The notes under the pieces are model-generated. The model ran no database searches, was not told the DNA's origin, and saw only the letters and a program-made list of their open reading frames with translations. From an uncultured Phycisphaerales bacterium (GTDB taxonomy: Bacteria; Planctomycetota; Phycisphaerae; Phycisphaerales; SM1A02): a DNA stretch of 9,690 nucleotides. The stretch covers positions 1 through 9,690 of the forward strand of contig CAMPIL010000118.1 in assembly GCA_946886375.1 (NCBI GenBank), in the 5' to 3' direction. The translations under genes were made by a program, and so were the position numbers. Positions within the stretch are counted from its first letter, which is position 1. Each line of letters opens with the position of its first letter. Shown here one piece after another: positions 1-5,692 of the stretch.

Positions 1-429
1 GCCCTGCGTGGGATGTTCGTGACTTCCGTCGCCTGCGTTGATGACTGGGACGCTGACGGCGTTGGCGATCATTGCGGGCGCGCCAGCGGCAGAAGTTCGC
101 ACAACCAACGCATGCACGCCCATTGCCGCGAGATTGAGCGCAGTGTCGACAACCGTTTCGCCCTTTTTGACGCTGGAGCCCGCGGAGGTGAGGTCGAGCG
201 TCTCGCCACCAAGGCGTCGCGTGGCGAGAGTGAAACTGCATCGCGTTCGGGTTGAGTCTTCAAAGAACAAGTTGGCGACGGTGCGCTGAGCCAAAAGATT
301 CAGGCGCGGAGCCCGGCCGGCGGCGACGTCGCGGTACGCCTCGGCTTGATCAAGTATGAAGTTGAGATCCGCCGCACTGAGGCCTTCCAGCCCCAGCAGA
401 TGCCGACGATCCCAGGTCGAGTGTGCCAT
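1..429 (-). CDS. pyrB: Aspartate carbamoyltransferase catalytic subunit, N-terminal part (cut by window edge)
   Basis: Joins carbamoyl phosphate to L-aspartate, the committed step of pyrimidine synthesis, in the cytosol. The visible 143 residues cover most of the carbamoyl-phosphate domain. The loop FFEDSTRTRCSF (residues 55-66) holds the Ser-Thr-Arg-Thr phosphate-binding signature. SSVKKGET (85-92) supplies the loop Ser and Lys that reach in from a neighbouring subunit. Arg111 in VVRTS and the HPTQ motif (139-142) match the other substrate-binding residues of the family. The frame stays open to base 1, so the aspartate domain lies outside the window. The ATG at 429 fits the family N-terminus. 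It has no Shine-Dalgarno site but has TACGAT ending 6 nt upstream. Cys at position 64 and Asp at 58 are small departures from the usual FFENSTRTR-x-SFE. No pyr neighbour is visible upstream; the gene is preceded by about 1 kb of repeats. Identification is firm from motifs. Confidence 0.95.
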   Translation of the reverse strand, partial: MAHSTWDRRHLLGLEGLSAADLNFILDQAEAYRDVAAGRAPRLNLLAQRTVANLFFEDSTRTRCSFTLATRRLGGETLDLTSAGSSVKKGETVVDTALNLAAMGVHALVVRTSAAGAPAMIANAVSVPVINAGDGSHEHPTQG

Positions 430-435
430 GCTGCA

Positions 436-441
436 ATCGTA
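436..441 (-). promoter_or_regulatory. -10-like hexamer of pyrB (leaderless candidate)
   Basis: TACGAT on the minus strand, separated from the pyrB ATG by exactly 6 nt (TGCAGC). At the usual spacing the transcript would start at the A of the ATG. No convincing -35 was seen. The assignment rests on the same layout recurring at four other genes in the window. Confidence 0.45.
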
Positions 442-586
442 ACGGATTTCATCACGCGAATGAAGTGAGGCGTGCAGCGATAGGGGGCACGTCCACAGCG
501 CAAGGAATCATTGGCAGCAGTCGTCCAGTGGCTCGCAGTCCCCAGACTGCGACGCACGTCTCGCAAGCGGCATGCGACGCCGATAC

Positions 587-610
587 ATCGTGTTTTCGCT
601 AAAAATCAAA
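587..610 (+). repeat. 24-bp palindromic box, copy 1
   Basis: Core TTTTCGCTAAAA at 593-604, preceded by GATACATCGTG and followed by ATCAAA. The inner TTTT/AAAA arms pair across the central GC; the outer arm is partly lost. Confidence 0.8.
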
Positions 611-718
611 ATGAGAGCGTCACGTTGCCAAGAAGTCATTGGCCTGCGATGACCGATGCCGAGCAAGCGCAATCCGAATCAGGCCCGTCTCGCCTGGGCG
701 TCGGGCATCGCCCGATAC

Positions 719-742
719 ATTGTGTTTTCGCTAAAACTCAAT
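719..742 (+). repeat. 24-bp palindromic box, copy 2
   Basis: ATTGTG, TTTTCGCTAAAA, CTCAAT. The outer ATTG/CAAT arms and the inner G-TTTT/AAAA-C arms are symmetric. Only the pairs at box positions 5/20 and 11/14 are broken. Confidence 0.85.
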
Positions 743-851
743 GAATGACGATCCCGCTGCAGAAGCGTCATTGATCCGTAGCGATCAGAGCCAGGCGCAG
801 CCGCAGCCTGAGTGAGCACTTCTCGCAAGCGGGTGATACGCCCGCAAATGC

Positions 852-875
852 ATCGTGTATTCGCCAGAAATGAGT
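852..875 (+). repeat. 24-bp palindromic box, copy 3 (degenerate)
   Basis: Core reads TATTCGCCAGAA at 858-869. It is recognised mainly by its position in the array and its ATGCATCGTG lead. This is the most decayed copy. Confidence 0.6.
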
Positions 876-984
876 GGATGATGCCCACGTTGCAGAGAAG
901 TTGTTGATCTGCCGCAGCGCCCCGACGGTCTCTGAGCGCACCCTAAGTGAAGCGTGGCTCACTTGCGATACGCCCGCTCAATGC

Positions 985-1008
985 ATTGAGGTTTCGCTAA
1001 AAGTCAAT
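985..1008 (+). repeat. 24-bp palindromic box, copy 4
   Basis: ATTGAG, GTTTCGCTAAAA, GTCAAT. The outer ATTGA/TCAAT arms are fully complementary. Confidence 0.85.
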
Positions 1009-1115
1009 AGATGACGATTGCGCTGCCGACATGTCGTTGATCTGTAATGCCCCAGAATCAGGCGCGCAAGTGCACTGAGGCGCGTCTCGCCGAGAGCGCA
1101 GGGCGCGCTGTATGC

Positions 1116-1139
1116 ATTGTGTTTTCGCTAAAACCAAAT
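1116..1139 (+). repeat. 24-bp palindromic box, copy 5
   Basis: ATTGTG, TTTTCGCTAAAA, CCAAAT, with lead ATGC. The inner arms are intact and the right outer arm is changed. Confidence 0.8.
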
Positions 1140-1245
1140 ATATGAGAATCGTACTGCAGTAGTGTCGTTGATCTGCAAGGCCTCAGAGTTGGGCGAGCGC
1201 AACGTGACTGGGGTGCGTCTCGCAATCGGCGGTCCGTGCACAATG

Positions 1246-1269
1246 CATGTGTTTTCGCTAAAAATCAAT
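1246..1269 (+). repeat. 24-bp palindromic box, copy 6
   Basis: CATGTG, TTTTCGCTAAAA, ATCAAT. One T of the usual CATTGTG lead is missing. After this copy the unit is longer (153 bp), with extra sequence at about 1270-1310. Confidence 0.8.
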
Positions 1270-1398
1270 ACGTCTCAGGCGCGTTCGGGATTCCCAGAGA
1301 GGACCACGCTCAGAGAAGTTGTTGATCTGCGGCGATCCGACGTCCAATGAGCACAACCGGAGTGGGGCGCGCCTCGCAGGCCGCGGACACCCTGATAC

Positions 1399-1422
1399 AT
1401 TGTATTTTCGCTAAAAATCAAT
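1399..1422 (+). repeat. 24-bp palindromic box, copy 7 (last of the left array)
   Basis: ATTGTA, TTTTCGCTAAAA, ATCAAT, with lead GATAC as in copies 1 and 2. The unit elements that normally follow the box are not seen downstream of it, so the array ends here. Confidence 0.85.
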
Positions 1423-1454
1423 GAATGTGTTGGAGTTGTGTTGCATTGCGGGTG

Positions 1455-1483
1455 TGTCGAATTGAATGATCCCTAATTCGACA
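1455..1483. repeat. 9-bp perfect inverted repeat
   Basis: TGTCGAATT (1455-1463) and AATTCGACA (1475-1483) are exact reverse complements around an 11-nt loop. This could be an RNA hairpin or a dimeric protein site. It lies just beyond the last array box. No gene overlaps it credibly. Confidence 0.6.
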
Positions 1484-1526
1484 TTGTCAAAGCAGTTTCT
1501 ATGCGGCGCATCGTTCCCGCAACTTT

Positions 1527-1600
1527 CTGGGCGGGAGCCCAGACCGCGCGCACAATGCACTGAAATCACGCCCCCATTCACCCCTCCACCCCGGAATGGG
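1527..1600. other. Two further short hairpins in the spacer
   Basis: CTGGGC / GCCCAG (1527-1532 and 1537-1542) close a GGGA tetraloop. CCCATTC / GAATGGG (1573-1579 and 1594-1600) close a 14-nt loop. Together with the inverted repeat at 1455 and the terminator at 1660 they make a hairpin-dense stretch with no open frame I can support. Confidence 0.4.
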
Positions 1601-1650
1601 CGGGAATGATCAGTCACTGCACTGCGAGTGCAACCGATCGCATTTGGATC

Positions 1651-1683
1651 GCGCAAGAACAACGCCGAGTCACCTCGGCGTTG
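1651..1683 (-). terminator. Intrinsic terminator of the dockerin operon
   Basis: Perfect 10-bp stem (CAACGCCGAG at 1660-1669 with CTCGGCGTTG at 1674-1683) around a 4-nt loop. On the minus strand the stem is followed by GTTCTTGC, a short U-containing tail. It lies 65 nt past the stop codon of the downstream dockerin gene, as expected for the end of that transcript. The U-tract is weak, so termination may be partial. Confidence 0.7.
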
Positions 1684-1748
1684 ATCGGAACTCTTGCAAA
1701 ATGCCTCGACGCACGCTGGGATGCAGCGTCCGTCGACTCACCGCGCTG

Positions 1749-3296
1749 TCACGGGCAATTGCCCCATGCATTGATGACGGCGAGCAGGTCGTTCACGTTG
1801 ACGTTGCAGTCGCCGTTCACGTCAGCGACGCAGCTTGGCGGGCAGGGATCGGCGCATGCACCCCAGCCATTAATCACTGCGAGCAAGTCGTTCACGTTGA
1901 CTGTGCCGTTGCCGCCGCGCGGCGCGATGTCCGACGGACAGGCGGGGGGAATCGGAGCGAGATCGTACTGTAGGTATGCATCTCCAAGGCTCGTGCCCGC
2001 GCCGTTGCGCAGCGTCACCAGCACGTGAACCATCATCTCGTCGGTGAGGAACAGGTCATTGGGCTGGAAACCGGCGATGAACGCATTGTCATCGGCCTGA
2101 CCGTTGCCGTTCACGTCGACCGCATCGCCTTCGCGGGCCACGATGGTGTCGCCGTTGAGCACCAGCACGTTGTCGGCGTTGAGGTCAACATTGGTGGTGT
2201 TGCCGGCCAGCACCCAGTCGCCCTTGCTGTTGCCGTGGAACGCGCTGAAAGCGTTGCCCCAGTTTTCCGTCGGGCCAACGAGCGGAGTGGTGATGGGATC
2301 GCCAGTCGCGGCGATAACGACACCGTTGCGCATGGCCCAGTCGTTGTCGGCGGTGTCATCGCCGCGCGAGAACCAGTCGCCGGTGGTGATCATGCGTGTG
2401 AAGAACACATCGGCTGCGATGATTCCGGTGCCGGCCAACGCCGATCCTTCACGCATCACGACCACGTCATCCACCACCAAAAGACCATCGATCGTGGTGG
2501 AGGGGTTCTCGGTATCGCCCTCGGCGAACCAGTGCGCGCCATCGGGCGTGCAGCCGGCGCCGTCGAGCACGAAACTATCCCAAGTCTCAAATCCAATCGT
2601 GCTCACGCCCGACTGTTTGAATCCCGCTGTGCTGAGAAACAGCGCGGGATAGCGCGAACTGTGACAGTTCTGAATGGGCGTGTTGCAGTGGAACACCGTT
2701 CCGTCGTTTCGCAATTGCACGGAACCGACGGAGTTTCCGATCAGTTCATCGCCGGTGGGGTTGGCGACGACATCGGTCAGTCCGGTGGCTGGGCTGCTCT
2801 CGGTGAAAAGGATGGTGTGCACGCCGCTGACGACACGGACGACCTTTTCCTTTACAGCAGAGAGGCCGTTCTTGGCCCGCGCGCTGAAGCCGATATTGCC
2901 GTTGTCATCCCAACTGATGGGATTGGGCGAGTCGAAGAAATCCCACAGTTCGCCGGCTGCGCCGCCCTGTACTGGCTGACCATCCTGAAGGAACATCGTG
3001 CCGCTGGTTGCTGATCCCAAAATGAGAATTGAGTCGTTGGTCGTGGCTTGCGTGGTACGGCCCTTGATGCACCATTGGGTGCCGTCGTGGCTCACCGCCA
3101 GGTCCTCGATCGCCATCCAGTTGGTGACCACAGGACTGCCCGCGCCATCCAGTGCGCCGGGCACTGTGCCGGTGGGGTCGGAGGCGATTTCGGTGTAGAT
3201 GACATCCGGCCCTGCGGCCAGCGCTGCAGCGCCGCCGGCGCACAGCGCACCCGCGCCCACCATCTGTTGAATCGAACTCGTGCGACGCTTTTTCAT
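1749..3296 (-). CDS. Secreted protein of unknown function with dockerin-like C-terminal tail
   Basis: 515 residues. A Lys/Arg-rich start (MKKRRTSSIQQ) and an Ala/Gly-rich hydrophobic stretch form a signal peptide that probably ends after Ala28 (LAA before GPD). Residues 30-450 are Asp/Asn/Gly-rich. They carry recurring strand-like pieces such as VVDDVVVMREGS, LNGDTIVAREGD and NGVVIAATGD, suggesting a repeated beta fold of the kind seen in large planctomycete secreted proteins; I cannot name the family with confidence. Residues 453-515 form a dockerin-like tail with two VNVNDLLAVIN modules and paired cysteines (CPPSC). The second module (DVNGDCNVNVND) has a good EF-hand-like calcium loop; the first (DIAPRGGNGTVNVND) is degenerate. 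I chose the ATG at 3296 over an upstream start at 3419 because it begins the signal peptide and has GGGAG 9 nt upstream. It is second in an operon, 73 nt after its partner. Confidence 0.9.
   Translation of the reverse strand: MKKRRTSSIQQMVGAGALCAGGAAALAAGPDVIYTEIASDPTGTVPGALDGAGSPVVTNWMAIEDLAVSHDGTQWCIKGRTTQATTNDSILILGSATSGTMFLQDGQPVQGGAAGELWDFFDSPNPISWDDNGNIGFSARAKNGLSAVKEKVVRVVSGVHTILFTESSPATGLTDVVANPTGDELIGNSVGSVQLRNDGTVFHCNTPIQNCHSSRYPALFLSTAGFKQSGVSTIGFETWDSFVLDGAGCTPDGAHWFAEGDTENPSTTIDGLLVVDDVVVMREGSALAGTGIIAADVFFTRMITTGDWFSRGDDTADNDWAMRNGVVIAATGDPITTPLVGPTENWGNAFSAFHGNSKGDWVLAGNTTNVDLNADNVLVLNGDTIVAREGDAVDVNGNGQADDNAFIAGFQPNDLFLTDEMMVHVLVTLRNGAGTSLGDAYLQYDLAPIPPACPSDIAPRGGNGTVNVNDLLAVINGWGACADPCPPSCVADVNGDCNVNVNDLLAVINAWGNCP
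1752..1940 (-). other. Dockerin-like tail of the 515-residue protein
   Basis: Codes for residues 453-515. It has two repeats, each ending in a helix-like LLAVIN-x-WG, joined by ACADPCPPSC. In type I dockerins, Asp/Asn at loop positions 1, 3, 5 and 12 bind calcium. The second repeat keeps D, N, D and D. The first is 15 rather than 12 residues from first to last Asp and has Ala and Arg where ligands are expected. A role in attachment or surface display is inferred. Confidence 0.75.
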
Positions 3297-3304
3297 CGTG
3301 CAAT

Positions 3305-3309
3305 TCTCC
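3305..3309 (-). promoter_or_regulatory. Ribosome binding site of the 515-residue protein
   Basis: GGGAG on the minus strand, 8-9 nt before the ATG at 3296. It decides this start over the upstream in-frame one, which would also run into the end of the preceding gene. Confidence 0.65.
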
Positions 3310-3327
3310 CAATCAGTGCATCCTTGC

Positions 3328-3347
3328 GATCGCGGTCGACCGCGGTC
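3328..3347. repeat. Intercistronic palindrome
   Basis: CGCGGTCGACCGCG (3331-3344) is a perfect 14-bp palindrome, extended by two more pairs after one mismatch. As RNA it would fold as CGCGG/CCGCG around UCGA, between the two dockerin genes. No T-tract follows on the minus strand, so it is not a standard terminator. It could be a processing or stability element that sets the ratio of the two products (inference). Confidence 0.5.
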
Positions 3348-3369
3348 CAGGACACGGTGTGTGAAACCC

Positions 3370-4746
3370 CTACTGGCACGGACCCCATTGATTGATCGCG
3401 GCCAGCAGATCGTTGACATTTACAGTGCAGTCGCCGCTGATGTCCGCGGCGCACGCTGGCGGGCATGTGCCAGCGCACGGCCCCCAAGCGTTGATCACCA
3501 TGAGCAGGTCGTTCACATTCACGCTGCCGTCGCCGGTGATGTCTGAATCGCAAGGCGCGGCCAAGCCGGGCCAGACTGCGATATCCCACGGCAGGCTGCC
3601 GGTGGTGGGATAATTCGATCCGTTCTGCGTGAGCGAACCATCACCGCGAATAGTGAGGGAAATCAGGCCGGCCGGCGGATTGCCGCCGGTGCCGCTATAG
3701 CGCCGCGTGACGAAGAGTTTGTCTCCCATCACGATCATGTTGCCGCTGTCGCCTTGGCTGCCGACGTCGAAATAGGAATTGTCCAGCGGCATGAGTTCAC
3801 CGGTCGCCTGGCTTATGCGAAATCCCTTGATGTGCGCCGTCCCGCCGTGATTGACAAAGGCGTACTGATTGTCGCTGGACACGACAACCTGCTTTGGTGA
3901 AGGGCCGGAGGTTCCATCTGAAGGGGGCGAAAGGTACGGCGAGTTGGGCATTGAGGTCAGCGCGCCGGTTGTGGTGTTGATGTTGAATCCGCCGATCCAC
4001 CGGCTGGTGGCGCCATTGGCCGAGGAGATTCCGCCGCCGTAATACAGTTTGGTTCCGTCAGGTGAAAGGCCGGGCCCGAGGAAGAAAACGCCCGTTGGAA
4101 TGGGGTTGGGGTTCAATCGCGTGAGGGTGCGGTCGGCATTGATGCGAAACGCCGTCACGCCGCTGGTTCCATCGCGGGCGTACAACAGGCCGTGCTCGTG
4201 ATCGATGACGAAATCAAAGATGGATGCGACAGGCTGGTAGAAGTGTTGCGTGATGGAGGGGACATTGGGATCAAACTTGTAGATGATCACAAAGTCGTTG
4301 CCGCTGGGCGTCGCAGTGACGGCAAGATACTCATCGTCAATCCATCCCACATCAACCGGCGAGTCAGGCGTGGTGGTGGCGTGGAAAATCTCCATCGTCG
4401 AGTCGGGACTGACCACATAAAAGGTGAGTTGCTCGAGAATGCTGCTGATAGTGCCGTGGCCGGTGACGAGCCACTTGCCGCTGGGGGAAATGGAGATGGC
4501 CTGCGCGTTGAGGCCCGGAGCAGTCTGCCCGCTGCCGCAGGGCACGGTGCCGGTGACGATTTTCTGGACGAACTCAGCCGTGCCGTCTTCGTTGATGATG
4601 AAGGAAGAGACGCTGCCTTCACAGTTGCCGTTATTGGCGACAAAGACGGTCGGACGCAACGCCTGCCCCAGACAATCCGATGGATGAATCACGTCGAACC
4701 CGCGCGCAAGTGCAAGGGCGATCACGAGCTTGGTGCCAAACTGCAT
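3370..4746 (-). CDS. Secreted beta-propeller (lactonase-like) protein with dockerin-like C-terminal tail
   Basis: 458 residues. A short basic start and the hydrophobic LVIALALA suggest a signal peptide; the following RGFDVIHPSDCLGQA is an unusually polar c-region. The body (about residues 30-395) has the blade pattern of the lactonase / 6-phosphogluconolactonase-like seven-bladed propeller: VFVANNGNCEGSVSSFIIN, AISISPSGKWLVTGH, GLLYARDGTSGVTAFRIN, GPGLSPDGTKLYYGG, VVSSDNQYAFVNHGG and LFVTRRYSGTGG. Members include lactonases but many are of unknown role, so no substrate is claimed. Residues 399-458 are the dockerin-like tail, with two complete calcium-type loops (DITGDGSVNVND, DISGDCTVNVND) and a CPPAC link. 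The ATG is supported by AAGGAG 9 nt upstream. It is the first gene of a two-gene operon whose second product has the same tail, so both are probably displayed at the same site. Confidence 0.88.
   Translation of the reverse strand: MQFGTKLVIALALARGFDVIHPSDCLGQALRPTVFVANNGNCEGSVSSFIINEDGTAEFVQKIVTGTVPCGSGQTAPGLNAQAISISPSGKWLVTGHGTISSILEQLTFYVVSPDSTMEIFHATTTPDSPVDVGWIDDEYLAVTATPSGNDFVIIYKFDPNVPSITQHFYQPVASIFDFVIDHEHGLLYARDGTSGVTAFRINADRTLTRLNPNPIPTGVFFLGPGLSPDGTKLYYGGGISSANGATSRWIGGFNINTTTGALTSMPNSPYLSPPSDGTSGPSPKQVVVSSDNQYAFVNHGGTAHIKGFRISQATGELMPLDNSYFDVGSQGDSGNMIVMGDKLFVTRRYSGTGGNPPAGLISLTIRGDGSLTQNGSNYPTTGSLPWDIAVWPGLAAPCDSDITGDGSVNVNDLLMVINAWGPCAGTCPPACAADISGDCTVNVNDLLAAINQWGPCQ
3373..3552 (-). 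other. Dockerin-like tail of the propeller protein
   Basis: Codes for residues 399-458. It has two canonical 12-residue Asp-rich loops, each followed by a short helix (NDLLMVINAWG, NDLLAAINQWG) and Cys. The domain is close in protein sequence to the tail of the neighbouring gene, though the codons differ at many positions, so the copying is not recent. Confidence 0.8.
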
Positions 4747-4755
4747 TGGATCAAT

Positions 4756-4761
4756 CTCCTT
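4756..4761 (-). promoter_or_regulatory. Ribosome binding site of the propeller gene
   Basis: AAGGAG on the minus strand, 9 nt before the ATG at 4746. It is the strongest Shine-Dalgarno match in the window and fixes the start of this gene. Confidence 0.8.
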
Positions 4762-4795
4762 GGATTGAATTGTGATGCCACGAGGCGGTTCCTAC

Positions 4796-4824
4796 AGCAT
4801 GACGGCTGCGCGTGAGCAGGTCAA
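4796..4824 (-). promoter_or_regulatory. Candidate sigma70-type promoter of the dockerin operon
   Basis: On the minus strand TTGACC (4819-4824) and CATGCT (4796-4801) are separated by 17 nt. The -35 matches five of six consensus bases and the -10 only three of six. The transcript would carry a leader of about 40 nt with the AAGGAG site. Moderate support only. Confidence 0.4.
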
Positions 4825-5050
4825 CCCAAAAAATGAGCAAGATGACCCCGATTTTTGCCGCGTTTGCGGTTGCAGGGCGATGTCCAGTCGGACCAAAAAT
4901 GTCGTTGACAGGCTCTCCAGCGAAACGCAGCAACACACGCGAAGGCTTGAGTCATCGCGGCCAGGCGGAGACGCTGCGAAGTCAAGCGGCGGTGTCGGCG
5001 TCGACTTTGGCCGACAAAGCGCCCGGCAATGAACCGCGGCCATAGCACTC
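4825..5050. other. Spacer without recognisable features
   Basis: Open frames on both strands are short and lack family motifs or ribosome sites. I see no gene, RNA or repeat here. Confidence 0.5.
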
Positions 5051-5298
5051 GACCATGGCCTGACGGTCACGCTGACCATGCCAGGGCCGTGACGCTGAAT
5101 GAAGCCAGGCAGTTACGCCGGATGAAGCGAAGGCGTGACGCAGGATCAGGCGGTGCAGTGACGCGAGATCAAACGCGAAGGGACCCAGGATCAAGCGAGA
5201 AGTAACCCATGATCAAGCGAGAAGTGACGCGAGTTGAAGCGGGGCAGTGGCACAGGATCAAACGGGAAATGACGCGAGATGAAGCGGGGCAGTGACAC
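5051..5298. repeat. Tandem minisatellite, 22-23 bp unit, about eleven copies
   Basis: Units start at about 5051, 5074, 5097, 5121, 5144, 5167, 5189, 5211, 5233, 5256 and 5278, with steps of 22-24 bp. The later, better kept units read GATCAAGCG, then about six variable bases, then GTGACGCGA. The first three (starting GACCATG or GAATGAAG) are more diverged. Two sub-types partly alternate: GATCAAGCGAGAA and GATGAAGCGGGGC. Because steps alternate between 22 and 23 the array cannot be read as a protein repeat. It lies between the promoter of the dockerin operon and two copies of the 24-bp box. Confidence 0.85.
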
Positions 5299-5392
5299 TG
5301 ATTGCGGAGGTGCTCGCCGCGCTCGAGTGCGCAGCACACAGATGCGACGGCAGCAGGTGCGGTCGGCACTCTCCTTCGCCGTCAGTCAATAC

Positions 5393-5416
5393 ATTGAGTT
5401 TTAGCTATAAATCGAT
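5393..5416 (+). repeat. 24-bp palindromic box, copy 8
   Basis: ATTGAG, TTTTAGCTATAA, ATCGAT, with lead AATAC, in the same orientation as the left array. The centre is AGCT, which restores the symmetry lost in the CGCT copies. It lies nearly 4 kb from copy 7, on the other side of the dockerin operon. Confidence 0.75.
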
Positions 5417-5604
5417 GCGTACCAGCATTCATCACTCAATTGCCGCTGAGCGTTCGCGGACATGGTCACCGCCGGGGCGATGTCGGGGAATCGTGAACGG
5501 GTCGCAGATGATGCGGGCCGTGGAGTGATGCGAGTGCCGCAAGTGAGGAATGACAACCACGACAAACGTCGTCGATTGATGCCACATGGTGAAGGCCCCG
5601 ATAC

Positions 5605-5628
5605 TTTGAGATTTAGCTAAAACTCAAT
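5605..5628 (+). repeat. 24-bp palindromic box, copy 9
   Basis: TTTGAG, ATTTAGCTAAAA, CTCAAT. From 5606 to 5627 it is a palindrome with a single mismatched pair (A/A), the most symmetric copy. It is 212 bp from copy 8. Confidence 0.8.
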
Positions 5629-5692
5629 ACATCGTTGCCGGAGATTGTCGGAGGACATTGCCGCTGTTCGCTGGGCTGCGCCGTCCTCGGCG

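Larger units (their letters stand above)
430..1430. repeat. Tandem array of degenerate ~131-bp non-coding units
   Basis: About 1 kb without a credible gene, made of seven units plus a partial leading one. Box starts are at 587, 719, 852, 985, 1116, 1246 and 1399, so the spacing is 132, 133, 133, 131, 130 and then 153 bp. Each unit holds, in order: a 24-bp palindromic box around TTTTCGCTAAAA; about 40 bp later a second element close to TCGTTGATCTGC (for example near 901, 1033, 1166 and 1319); and near the unit end a third element close to GTCTCGCAAGCGG (near 559, 690, 818, 1084 and 1216). The leading part at 430-586 has the third element but no box. Sequence between these elements is strongly diverged. 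Unit length is not a multiple of three and no frame stays open across units, so this is not a protein repeat. The array lies directly upstream of pyrB. Confidence 0.85.

Noticed and set aside
587..1422. CRISPR array (repeated ~24-bp element with regular spacing)
   Set aside because: The intervening ~107 bp segments are related to each other rather than unique spacers, the repeats differ from copy to copy, and no cas gene is present.
587..1422. Integron attC array
   Set aside because: The GTTGATC element does not fit the GTTRRRY core, there is no integrase gene, and the units carry no cassette genes.
2025..3014. 329-residue open frame on the plus strand
   Set aside because: It lies wholly opposite the well-supported secreted dockerin gene, has no family motifs or start signals, and is explained by codon bias in GC-rich DNA.
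4192..4815. 207-residue open frame on the plus strand
   Set aside because: Antisense shadow of the propeller gene, without recognisable domains.
5679..5692. Terminator of the WalJ-like gene (CGCCG / CGGCG hairpin right after the stop)
   Set aside because: Only a 5-bp stem and no T-tract on the minus strand.
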